DNA from: Bacteroidales bacterium
Lineage (GTDB): Bacteria; Bacteroidota; Bacteroidia; Bacteroidales; Muribaculaceae
Assembly (NCBI GenBank): GCA_019416285.1
Contig: DXXM01000002.1
Span: forward strand, 1-64,000
DNA length: 64,000 nt
Direction: 5' to 3'
The notes beneath the pieces were generated by a model. The model saw nothing but the letters and a program-made list of their open reading frames with translations. It had not been told where the DNA came from and ran no database searches. The translations under genes were made by a program, and so were the position numbers. How positions within the stretch are numbered: the first letter of the stretch is position 1; each line of letters begins with the position of its first letter. Of the stretch, positions 40,411 through 49,024 are shown in pieces.

Positions 40411-43400
40411 TCATTTTCCTGCGGGGGCGACGGTGAGGCGCTGGCCGGAAGTGTGGGCAGTGAACTGCGGAGCATACTGGCTTTGAGCGGTAGTCACACT
40501 TGATGCGAACTCTCCTGCATTGTTCACCCACACGTCATAGGTCAGTATGTAGGTGCCTTTGGGGAGATGGTCAATGAACAGGCGGGTCGAAGAGTCGCGG
40601 TTTTCGCGGTAGAAATAGAGTCCTTCCGAGAACAGCGGGGTCGGCATCTGCTCGACCGGCTCGTAGCAGGCAGGGCGCTCGTCGACGATGGTCACGTAGT
40701 CCATATCGCGGTCGACACGCAAGGTGAGGGTGACGCTCACTCTGTCTCCAACGCTGAGAGCGTCGGGATAGGTACCGTTGATATTAATCTGTTTCTCAAT
40801 CGACAGTTCCGGGCAGTCATGAGCCTTGATTGAAGTCATAGAGTCGGTATAGAGATAGAAAAGTGCGCCCCATGAGGGAGTGTCGCCTTCGCGCATCACC
40901 TTCAACTGGCCTTTCGACTTGGATGTGAGGGGGAGCTGAGTGCGGAAATAGCCGGTCAGACGTTCTGCTTTCGCGGGTTCCACGTTCTTGCCGCAGACTG
41001 AAATCCTGCTGCCCTTGGCCGGCTCGACCCATTTTGTCGACGTGGAGAGGATGGCGGCTACTGCTGAGGAGGTGGTGACGGAGTTGCCCCAGTCCTGAGC
41101 TTCTTTTTGCAGAATAAGCCATTGGCGGATGCGGTCGATGTCCTGACAGCCGGGTTCAACCATGGCGAATGTCTCGAGAAGCATGGCGGTAGTGCCGACC
41201 TTACCCATCGACCACAGTGTCATGTTGTCGAGCGACGGCCACCACATACCCTTTGTCGGAGTGTATTCGGAATATTCACGCAGCGAGGCGAGGATGGTTT
41301 TGGCGACGCTTGGATATGAGTTCTTGGCAAGAATCTGCGCGTAGACACCCTTGGAGAATACCGACGCCGATTTCCAGTCAGCAAGGATGCGCTGGACAGT
41401 GGCGTTGACAATCGTACGGTTGGCCTCCGGCGCTCCCTTCATGCCCTTGAAGCGGTCACGCAGGTAGACGTAGAGTGTGAAGTCGGTCTTTGGATACTTG
41501 TTGAATGTCTTTGTCGCCTCCGAGTCGAGCCAGCGGAGAGCGGAGACTATCATTCTGTCGAGTTCACGTGAGTCAGGCATGTAGCCGAGCGTGCGGAGAT
41601 GTCCGAAGAGGAGGAGAACATTTTCGGTGGCCCATTGCGAGGGAACCCGGTAGTAGGAACACCATGCCCAGCCTCCGCCGCTGCATGAGAGTTTGCCGAG
41701 AGTGGCTATGTTGGCTTTTATGGTCGAGCTGACGGTGTTTTTGTCAAATAGCGTCGCCAGACGGCTCATGCGCTCAGAGTCGTTTTTCGCGTCGAGCATC
41801 CAGGGTGTTGAAGCGAGAAGCACCTGCTTCAGATCCTCGTTTTTCTCCAGCATTGAGGTGAGGGTGCCATCGCTCTTGTCGCTTTCCGACCACTCACGGA
41901 GTGCTTCGGCAATGGCCGGATTGTCGCGGAGCAGACCGGAGGCGATTGCCGCGGAGAATATCGAGGCTGCGGCTTCGTTGGCGGTCGTGGCTTCGCGGTC
42001 AAGGATGCCGGGGAGTGCGGTGACCACATACCACACGGGGTTTTCGCAGAATTGCAGAGTCACGCGCGCATCAGCGGGTACCCGGGGCATATCCATGCTG
42101 AAACTCTTCTCCTCGGGAGCGATGTAGAAAGGATATGTATCAATAACAGGGCTTACGGCCTGGAGCACGGGGATGAGCGTCTGCTCGCCATCGGCGAAAC
42201 GTCCGGTCGACGATTTGATGCGGTAGCCGATGAAGGGAGAGTCGGTGGGCGCGTCAATCATCATTTCAACCACCGCCGACGAACCGGCTGCGATGAGGTT
42301 ATTCTGAGTGTATTCGGCAATAGTCTTGCCGTCAGCCGCACTGAACAGTTCCACACGGGTCTCGACATCCTGCTCGCTGTCACTTCCGTTCATGACTGAT
42401 GCGAGGACCGCCACACGGTCGCCTGCGCGGACAAAGCGCGGAAGATTGGGTTGCACCATCACGGGCTTGTTGGCGATGACGTCCGCCGAGAAGGTCGTCG
42501 ACATCAGCGAATCCGTGTAGGCGAGCGCCTTGAAGCCCCATGCCGTATTGGCGTTGGGGACAGTGAAAGTAAATGTCAGGTGTCCTTTGGCATCGGTGGT
42601 GAGCATCGGCTTGAAGAAGGCGAGAGCCACTTCGCGGTCGCGGTAGGTGAAAGGTATCTCTCTGGCGGTGCCATTATTTTCGCCATCATTCTCAGCCTCA
42701 GCCGCTTCCTCCTGCATGGTGCCCGTAGCCATGGCCTTTGGTGCGGCATAATCCGCAGCTAAGTTCATGACTGCGCCGCCGGCATCGGCATCTGCGGCTT
42801 CCATTTTAAGCTCGTCGACAGCCATAATTTCTTCGCTATGCTCTCTTACGGCATTGAGATTATCGGCCGACGATTTCATCATGGCGCGTGTGCCGCGGAT
42901 GCGTATTGAGCCGAAGCGATAATTCATGTCGGGAGAGAGGGGGAGGCCGTAGGTTGAGAACTCGGGAGTGACGGGAGATACCGCCCCGACATATTTGCCG
43001 GGCAGATAGCTGATGTATTGATTATTCTGCGAGTTAAGGCTGGACTGATTCCAGGAATAATAATAGGGCAAGCCCTGTGTCATCGGTGAGAATGACCACT
43101 GCTGAGTCGCAAGGGCGTCGAGAGCTGTGTTGTACATATCAAGCACGACAGCCGATTTCCTGCCTTCGCCAGATTCGTCGACCACGCGGAAAGTCCAGGT
43201 TTCTTCCGAACCGGGGACAAGGCGGTCTCTGAACGATTCGGTGATGAATCTGAGACCTTTTGCTGTTACATCACGGCTGATTTCAATGCGGGCTTCGGAT
43301 GTGCGGTAGTTGCCTGTCACGGCTATTTCCATCACGGCGTTGTCCACTCCTGAGGGGAGGCTGACAGGCAGAGTGTTCATGCCTTCGGGGGCTGAAACCC

Positions 43401-46176
43401 ATTCGCGGGACAGAATTTTGCTATCGGAGTGCAGAGTCACGAGCAGATTTGTCGCGCAGTCGACGGCATAGAGCCATTTGCCCTGTCCGTCGGCGCCGAC
43501 AGTGAGCTTGCTATCGGGATACCACAGCAGTCTGCCGGGCACCGGCGTGTTTTTGTCGGTCGGACGGTAAAGCACCGCCGTCTGTGTCACCGTTTCGGCA
43601 AGAGTCGTGTCGGCGAGGGAGAATCTGAACTGATATTCACCCGAAGCGAGCGACGACAGGTCGAGTGTGGTCTGTCCGGGTGCGATTGTGCCCTTGAGCA
43701 TCTCGGCTGAGTCGCGGATGATGGCAAAACCGACGGGCATTTTCATGACGGAATCCTGATAGTTGACTACGCTGGTTTTGATGAGAGCAGTCGGAGCCGT
43801 GATGTCGATGTTTTGCGGGACAGACGCGCGAATGATATAGCGCTCACCTGTCGAGAATACGGTCGAAGCCGTCTGCGATTCGCCGGCAGGGGAGAGGGCA
43901 GTGAGTGTCGCTGAATATATACCGCCGGGGATGGGTGAGATTTCAAGCACATCCTTGGGGATTGTGATTTCAATCCGGCCCTCGGCGTCGGATTTCGAGT
44001 CGAGAGTGTAGAATTTCACGCTCGTTGGTCGGTGCCACCACCAGCGGGCTTTCGGAGTAGCGGAAAGTTCAAGTGTGAGTCCGGCGTCGCCGACAGGGAA
44101 ACCGGAATAAGTCTCCAAGCGTCCGCGGAGAGTGACGTCGCCGGTAGCGGGGTAATCTTTTTCAACCGGGTCGAGGATTACGCGGTAGGTCGGCAGTTTG
44201 TAGTCCGATACCATGAAGCCGAGAGCGGGATAGGCCGATGACTCTTTCTCCTTTGAAATGGTGACGGAGAAGCGTCCGGAAAGACACTCCTTTGGTATGA
44301 GAAATTTTCCATTAACACGACCGAAGGCGTCAGTGGTGAGTTTCAGCGTGTCGATTTCGCGGTAGTTTGCATCATGCAGGACTGCCGAAACCTCTTTGTT
44401 GATTACCGGGCGGTGTTCACGGCCCTTGTATTCATAGACTATCGCCATCCATTCGACACTGTCGCCGGGATGGTAAAGCGCGAGAGCCGAGTAGCCTGAT
44501 ACCGCGCTGTTCCAGCTGTCTTTTGTGTTGTTGCGCTCGGGATTGTAAATCCATACCGGGAGGGCATAGCGGTCAGTACCTTTCGTCATGAAAGCGTTCC
44601 CGTTTCCGGTCACATCAAGAGCGCCGTCGGCCGCAGTGCTGCCGATGACTGTTGGCACACTCTGATTACCGCGGTCTTTGTAAAGCGTGATTTTCGCGCC
44701 TTCCACCGGCGCACCGTCCATTGCATTGATGGCCCAGAGCATGGTTTTGTCAAATTTCGACGCCGCGAGTGAGTAACGTGTCACATTGATTTTCTCATAC
44801 CAGCGGCGCGCGGACGGTTTTACTCCGTCAATTGTCGCAACGGCTATGTAGGCGCCGACTTCAGGGAAAGCATACTCGACATTGACTTTACAGCTGAAGG
44901 GCACGACGCTTCCAGCCGGGGCGGAGAAGGGGAGAACGGCCACCGGTTTCATAGCGGGCAGACCCGTGCAGTTGTAACCGCGGTCAGTGATGGGCGATGA
45001 CGATACATTATATATATAAATCTTTCCGGAGCTGACATTGTCTATGTCAAGAGTGAATTTTGCGGCCACGCCGGGCGTAGCCACTTCGGGATAGATTAGA
45101 GAAACTGATTTCTCTTCAAGGCGTAGTTTCTGATTGGCGAGTTCATCCTTGCGCGGATAGGCGGGGAAGGCCTTAATGTTATGAGCGAGAGAGCTGTAGA
45201 TCCACTTTCTTTCGGCTGAGTTGCCTGTCATGGCAATCAGGATGTCGCCGGAGTATTCCGACGAGCGGTTTTCCTCATACAGCGATTTCAGAAGTTCCGC
45301 TTTCCGGTTTTCGAGTTTCCGGGAGTCATCGCTGTCCGATGTATATACGTGCGACGACACGAAATTGATGCGGTTTATGTCGGCGAGGATGAACGGAGCC
45401 GTTCCCGGCTGATGGAATCTGAGCAGGGAGGCATAGATGCCGAGAATCTCGGCCACCACGGGGTCATATTTTGAAAACGGAAGAGTGGTGTAGAGATTGT
45501 GGCGTGTCAGCAGTCCCCATGAGAGCAGTGACTCGACGCGGCCTGTCGACATGAGTCCGTTGACTGACTGTGAGGCTACGAAGTCATATAGGGTGGGATA
45601 GTATATCTCGGTAAGCCGTCGGGTGGCCGTGGCATACTTCCGGCTTCCTTGGCCCATTTCGATTACGGAGGCGTAGGAAGCGATAGGTGCCTTTTTCAAA
45701 TCAGTCTCATAGGCGAGTGCCGCTTTGAAAAGTGTGGTTATGCGGGTGCGGAACTGCTCGCCGCTCCATTCGTTGAAATCCGCTGGGAGTGGAGTGGCGG
45801 GAAGATTGCGGGAGTCGTATTTCCAGCGGTTTGACGAATAGACAGCCGAGTATATGTCGGCCTGTAGTGTAAGCAGGATAGCTTTCAGCACCGGATCGGC
45901 AGATGAAGTACAGACGCTGTCGATTTTTTCGAGGGCTCCCCGGGCATTTGCGGCATCGATGCGCGTCTGGGCGAGATAGTAGTTTATGAGTGCGCGCATG
46001 ATTGCCGGTCCGTCGTCGGTTTTCATTGCCTCGGCCAGAGACTTCTCAGAGTTGGCGCTCACTGTCTTCGGAAAAGCGAAGTCAGGTTTAACAGGAGTTG
46101 TCGCGTTCATGTCGATGCTTACGAGCAGGGATATAAACGTAAGCAGTAGGATGTGTGATATTCTACCGGTACGCAT
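40411..46176 (-). CDS. Bacterial alpha-2-macroglobulin family protein lacking the thioester
   Basis: A 1921-residue exported protein with a signal peptide (about residues 1-25). An N-terminal helical region comes first. MG-type beta domains (residues 370-1000) contain YHPGDSVEWMAIVYEY and the DYKLPTYRVILDP segment. An a2M signature region, REVALAFFKPMLTTDAKGHLTFTFTVPN (pattern near 1190), comes before an alpha-helical TED-like domain (1330-1660) and closing beta domains. The CxEQ thioester motif is not found where expected (ALPGILDREATTANEA region), so it resembles the thioester-free YfaS-like group. Likely a periplasmic or outer-membrane anti-protease or scaffold. It follows a sigma/Spy-like gene set. 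Confidence 0.9.
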   Translation of the reverse strand: MRTGRISHILLLTFISLLVSIDMNATTPVKPDFAFPKTVSANSEKSLAEAMKTDDGPAIMRALINYYLAQTRIDAANARGALEKIDSVCTSSADPVLKAILLTLQADIYSAVYSSNRWKYDSRNLPATPLPADFNEWSGEQFRTRITTLFKAALAYETDLKKAPIASYASVIEMGQGSRKYATATRRLTEIYYPTLYDFVASQSVNGLMSTGRVESLLSWGLLTRHNLYTTLPFSKYDPVVAEILGIYASLLRFHQPGTAPFILADINRINFVSSHVYTSDSDDSRKLENRKAELLKSLYEENRSSEYSGDILIAMTGNSAERKWIYSSLAHNIKAFPAYPRKDELANQKLRLEEKSVSLIYPEVATPGVAAKFTLDIDNVSSGKIYIYNVSSSPITDRGYNCTGLPAMKPVAVLPFSAPAGSVVPFSCKVNVEYAFPEVGAYIAVATIDGVKPSARRWYEKINVTRYSLAASKFDKTMLWAINAMDGAPVEGAKITLYKDRGNQSVPTVIGSTAADGALDVTGNGNAFMTKGTDRYALPVWIYNPERNNTKDSWNSAVSGYSALALYHPGDSVEWMAIVYEYKGREHRPVINKEVSAVLHDANYREIDTLKLTTDAFGRVNGKFLIPKECLSGRFSVTISKEKESSAYPALGFMVSDYKLPTYRVILDPVEKDYPATGDVTLRGRLETYSGFPVGDAGLTLELSATPKARWWWHRPTSVKFYTLDSKSDAEGRIEITIPKDVLEISPIPGGIYSATLTALSPAGESQTASTVFSTGERYIIRASVPQNIDITAPTALIKTSVVNYQDSVMKMPVGFAIIRDSAEMLKGTIAPGQTTLDLSSLASGEYQFRFSLADTTLAETVTQTAVLYRPTDKNTPVPGRLLWYPDSKLTVGADGQGKWLYAVDCATNLLVTLHSDSKILSREWVSAPEGMNTLPVSLPSGVDNAVMEIAVTGNYRTSEARIEISRDVTAKGLRFITESFRDRLVPGSEETWTFRVVDESGEGRKSAVVLDMYNTALDALATQQWSFSPMTQGLPYYYSWNQSSLNSQNNQYISYLPGKYVGAVSPVTPEFSTYGLPLSPDMNYRFGSIRIRGTRAMMKSSADNLNAVREHSEEIMAVDELKMEAADADAGGAVMNLAADYAAPKAMATGTMQEEAAEAENDGENNGTAREIPFTYRDREVALAFFKPMLTTDAKGHLTFTFTVPNANTAWGFKALAYTDSLMSTTFSADVIANKPVMVQPNLPRFVRAGDRVAVLASVMNGSDSEQDVETRVELFSAADGKTIAEYTQNNLIAAGSSAVVEMMIDAPTDSPFIGYRIKSSTGRFADGEQTLIPVLQAVSPVIDTYPFYIAPEEKSFSMDMPRVPADARVTLQFCENPVWYVVTALPGILDREATTANEAAASIFSAAIASGLLRDNPAIAEALREWSESDKSDGTLTSMLEKNEDLKQVLLASTPWMLDAKNDSERMSRLATLFDKNTVSSTIKANIATLGKLSCSGGGWAWCSYYRVPSQWATENVLLLFGHLRTLGYMPDSRELDRMIVSALRWLDSEATKTFNKYPKTDFTLYVYLRDRFKGMKGAPEANRTIVNATVQRILADWKSASVFSKGVYAQILAKNSYPSVAKTILASLREYSEYTPTKGMWWPSLDNMTLWSMGKVGTTAMLLETFAMVEPGCQDIDRIRQWLILQKEAQDWGNSVTTSSAVAAILSTSTKWVEPAKGSRISVCGKNVEPAKAERLTGYFRTQLPLTSKSKGQLKVMREGDTPSWGALFYLYTDSMTSIKAHDCPELSIEKQININGTYPDALSVGDRVSVTLTLRVDRDMDYVTIVDERPACYEPVEQMPTPLFSEGLYFYRENRDSSTRLFIDHLPKGTYILTYDVWVNNAGEFASSVTTAQSQYAPQFTAHTSGQRLTVAPAGK

Positions 46177-46246
46177 AGTTGAAAAATGTGTTTGATGAAA
46201 ATAAAAAAAGTATTATATCCGCCATAATAGTCCGCCCGCAGTCGGA

Positions 46247-46714
46247 TTATTTGCGTTGGCGGCGGTGTTCCTTCATTAGTTGACGTGTGAAGTCGCGCTC
46301 GGCGTCCTTGAGCTGGAAAATCTGTTTGGGCGAGAGGATTTCCTTAAAGTCGGAAAAATATTTCATCTCGATGGTGTTCTCGCGCCCCTTAAGCTCATAG
46401 ACAGCCTCGGCTGCTTTCTCATATTCCAGATCGGAGGCTTTCTCTCCCTTTTTCTTAGTCTGACGGTAGAGCTGCTCCGCCTCCTGCTGGGCCTTGCGGA
46501 TTTCCTCGTCCATCGAATTATAGAGGGGGACGAATTTGGCTTTCTGCTCGTCGGTGAGACTGAGTTTCTTGGCTATGAAATCGTTTTTATATTGCTGCAT
46601 CTCCTTCATCCACACTTCGCGCTCGCGTCCGTTTGGGCGCTTCTGTGCCTCCACACTTAAGGGCATGATAATGGCAGAGAGGATGAGAACGAGCGAAAAA
46701 GCAAGATTTTTCAT
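46247..46714 (-). CDS. Spy/CpxP-like periplasmic protein
   Basis: A 155-residue exported protein: signal peptide (to about EAQ, residue 23), then an all-helical, highly charged body. KLSLTDEQKAKFVPLYNSMDEEI near residue 49 and EILSPKQIFQLKDAERDF near 127 give the paired LTxxQ-like motifs of Spy/CpxP family proteins. Such proteins act as periplasmic chaperones or stress sensors. In Bacteroidota they commonly lie downstream of an ECF sigma factor, as here (34 bases after the putative anti-sigma gene). Confidence 0.82.
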   Translation of the reverse strand: MKNLAFSLVLILSAIIMPLSVEAQKRPNGREREVWMKEMQQYKNDFIAKKLSLTDEQKAKFVPLYNSMDEEIRKAQQEAEQLYRQTKKKGEKASDLEYEKAAEAVYELKGRENTIEMKYFSDFKEILSPKQIFQLKDAERDFTRQLMKEHRRQRK

Positions 46715-46748
46715 TTAATTACGGATTAAATGTGTCGTTTTTTGATTG

Positions 46749-47213
46749 TCAGATTTCGGAGAGAGGAAATTCCGGGGCTTCAGACGCTGAGTCTGCTGCT
46801 TCGTCAGCGAGGATTTCCTCGTCATAGGCCGCGGGGTCGAAGCCGGTCTCGTAAAGATCTTCCATGAGCTGGTAGTCGTTGAGTTCGCCTTCGTTGATGA
46901 AATAGTCATTGATGAAATGGTCGTTGCTGATTGCGGCAGTCATCACGGGATTGTTTTCGATTGAAAGGCCCGATGAGTCCGCACGCATGAGGTCAAACAT
47001 CTTCATCATGCACCACACACCCATGAACATGGCGGCGAGATAGATGTAGGGCCGTACACGCTGCCACACTGAACGCGGGAGCACCTTGGACGTCTCTTTC
47101 TCCCATTCCCTTTCGGGAAGCGATGCTGTCATTCTGGCCGCGAAATTCTCGAAATAACCGTCTGGGACAGTCATTCCGTCGTTTCTGTTGACCTTTTCGA
47201 GTATATCTTTCAT
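46749..47213 (-). CDS. Membrane protein of the sigma-factor operon, putative anti-sigma
   Basis: A 154-residue protein with a cytoplasmic N-terminal region (NDGMTVPDGYFENFAARM), one membrane span (about residues 53-71, PYIYLAAMFMGVWCMMKMF) and an acidic outer tail. It has no recognisable zinc-type anti-sigma motif, but the topology and the position directly after an ECF sigma gene are those of anti-sigma factors. The VPDGYFENF opening is common to such Bacteroidota proteins. Function is inference. Confidence 0.65.
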   Translation of the reverse strand: MKDILEKVNRNDGMTVPDGYFENFAARMTASLPEREWEKETSKVLPRSVWQRVRPYIYLAAMFMGVWCMMKMFDLMRADSSGLSIENNPVMTAAISNDHFINDYFINEGELNDYQLMEDLYETGFDPAAYDEEILADEAADSASEAPEFPLSEI

Positions 47214-47316
47214 TAGTTTATCGTTTTTGAAGCTTGAAAAATGTTTTGTTTACGTGGTGTCCCCGACTTAACTGGGGGTACGTTTACTCAATTAGACTGT
47301 TTCGTGCCACGTAGGT

Positions 47317-47877
47317 TTAATCACTGTCTTCAAAAAATTGTTCGATTTTTTTCACCGCGAGATGGTATGATGCTTTCAGGGCTCCGACAGATGTGCCCAT
47401 GATTTCTGACATCTGTTCGTATTTCATATCGTCGTAGTAGCGCATGTTGAACACAAGTCGCTGTTTTTCAGGGAGGGTTGCCACGGCTTCGCGGAGTTTC
47501 AGAGCGAGTTCGTCGCCGTCGATGTGGGTGTCGGCCTGAATTTGTGAAATCATGTTTGATTCCTCGTCATCGAGAGAGAGGCCGCGGCGCTTCTTCTCTT
47601 TCTCCAGGAATGTCAGACTTTCGTTGATTGCGATTTTGTAGAGCCAGGTCGAGAGTTTGGCGTCGCCACGGAAATTCTCTATGTTCTGCCAGGCTTTGAG
47701 GAAGGTGTTCTGCAGGATGTCGTCGGTGTCCTCGTGTGACTGGACTGTGTGGCGTATCTGGCGGTAAAGAGGTTCGGAATACAGCCTGATGAGGTCGCCG
47801 AAAGACTCACGACACGTCGAGGGATCCCTCAGTCGTGCCACCAGTCTGCTGTCATCAAGTTGTGCCTCTTTGCTCAT
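47317..47877 (-). CDS. ECF-type RNA polymerase sigma factor
   Basis: A 186-residue sigma-70 family factor. Region 2 includes DTDDILQNTFLKAWQNIENFRGDAKLSTWLYKIA-type sequence around residues 50-85 (key DDILQ and STWLYKIA), and region 4 has LPEKQRLVFNMRYYDDMKYEQMSEIMGTSVGALKASYH-type sequence around residues 133-170. It probably directs expression of its own operon (putative anti-sigma, Spy-like, perhaps the macroglobulin gene) in response to envelope stress. A -7-like box TACTTTTG lies on the minus strand at 47910-47917. Confidence 0.93.
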   Translation of the reverse strand: MSKEAQLDDSRLVARLRDPSTCRESFGDLIRLYSEPLYRQIRHTVQSHEDTDDILQNTFLKAWQNIENFRGDAKLSTWLYKIAINESLTFLEKEKKRRGLSLDDEESNMISQIQADTHIDGDELALKLREAVATLPEKQRLVFNMRYYDDMKYEQMSEIMGTSVGALKASYHLAVKKIEQFFEDSD

Positions 47878-47968
47878 AAGTATTAAGGGTTTGATTCACT
47901 AAACCTGAGCAAAAGTATTAAAAAAAAAGACGTATTCATAAAAAAAACGCCTAATAGTTGTTAAATCG

Positions 47969-48077
47969 TATCGGCAGAGACGTCTTTCAGACATCCGAAA
48001 GGCCCCTGCTTATGTAAAAGCCGGATTGTCCGGCCTCAGGGCTGTGTGGGTGTCAGGGAAAGATATCTCTGCCGATA
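47969..48077. ncRNA. Compact structured element of unknown class
   Basis: A 109-base stretch closed by a perfect 12-bp inverted repeat (47969-47980 / 48066-48077). Inside are a GTCTttcAGAC hairpin, a 6-bp GCCGGA/TCCGGC hairpin and a CCCTG/CAGGG pairing around it, together a multi-branched fold. It lies between the DUF6582-like gene and the sigma gene, upstream of the sigma gene's likely promoter. It could be a structured RNA, an elaborate terminator or a tiny inverted-repeat mobile element. Confidence 0.4.
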
Positions 48078-48090
48078 AAATTCCGTCTGT

Positions 48091-48327
48091 TTACTCGCCG
48101 GCGTAGGATAGGACTGTCGGGCTTTCGACGTCTACACCGTATTCGCGTGCACGCTCAAGAATGGCGCGTGCGAGTTTCGGTTTCAGTTCCTCGGGGCAAT
48201 AGCGGAAATAGGCCTCGGCAGCGCGGACATGTGCTGCGTCGGGCATAGGATACTCGCGGCGTTCAGGCAGTCCGTAGACGCTGTCGGGGAGTTCCTTGCG
48301 TTCTTCGTATGAAATTCTGTCGTTCAT
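48091..48327 (-). CDS. Small DUF6582-like protein
   Basis: A 78-residue soluble protein with the pattern RKELPDSVYGLPERREYPMPDAAHVRAA, here noted as positions 11-38, which resembles the short DUF6582 domain (R-K-x-L-P ... R-x-Y-P-I-x-D ... H-A-R-x-A) found on its own and in phage-related proteins. Function is unknown. Stand-alone leftward gene, separate from the beta-barrel gene by about 50 bases, with no clear promoter seen. Confidence 0.7.
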   Translation of the reverse strand: MNDRISYEERKELPDSVYGLPERREYPMPDAAHVRAAEAYFRYCPEELKPKLARAILERAREYGVDVESPTVLSYAGE

Positions 48328-48376
48328 GACTGTGTGGGTTTGTGTGTTGTCGTAGCATTTAAACGCTCAGACACCC

Positions 48377-48889
48377 TCAGAGGTTGAATCGGAAACCTAC
48401 CTGAAGGAGACCCTGGGCACCGAAACCGAGTTCGCCGAAAATGGAGGTCACGCGTGAGAGACCCACTTCAGCTCCGAGGGGAGAGGCCTGGAATGCGAAA
48501 TAAGCCTTGTTTTTCGACCAGTCGTCGGTAGCCATGTGTGTGATGTCGACACCAATACCGAGGTGACCGTAGAGAGTGACGATGCGGTTGCGGTAATAGT
48601 TATAGCGGCCGTTGAGCATGAACACATGATAGTAAGCGTTGGCGTCGTCGGAGTGCTTGTAGCTCGCGCTTGAGAATGTGTAGGTGGCTCCGAGATAGAA
48701 ACTTGGCGCAACCTTGAAGTTGACTCCTGCCGTGAGTGCGCCCCAGGCGTTGTTGATTGAACCTCCGTCATGCATGTCGGTGGCATCCATCTGTGTGTAG
48801 CCGCCATAACCGATCTGAAGTTGTGCTTGTGCGTTTGCGCTTACGGCCATCCCGAGGACGGCACACAGGATAAGTAGAATCTTTTTCAT
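48377..48889 (-). CDS. Small outer-membrane beta-barrel protein
   Basis: With the ATG at 48889 the product is 170 residues starting with a signal peptide (KKILLILCAVLGMAVSANAQ). The mature part alternates polar and aromatic residues in amphipathic strands and ends in VGFRFNL, the terminal-aromatic pattern of outer-membrane barrels. A start at 49000 would add 37 basic residues ahead of the signal peptide and is rejected. Function unknown; of OmpX/opacity type size. Confidence 0.85.
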   Translation of the reverse strand: MKKILLILCAVLGMAVSANAQAQLQIGYGGYTQMDATDMHDGGSINNAWGALTAGVNFKVAPSFYLGATYTFSSASYKHSDDANAYYHVFMLNGRYNYYRNRIVTLYGHLGIGVDITHMATDDWSKNKAYFAFQASPLGAEVGLSRVTSIFGELGFGAQGLLQVGFRFNL

Positions 48890-49024
48890 CACTAATTGTT
48901 GTTTGATTAATAGATTATTGCTTTCTGAGACGTGATGTGGATGTGAGTGACGCCGTGAGGCGCGTCGGATTGATTCACATCCGTTACGCTTAATTAACAA
49001 TTGTGATGTCAGGAAAGTTCAGCG

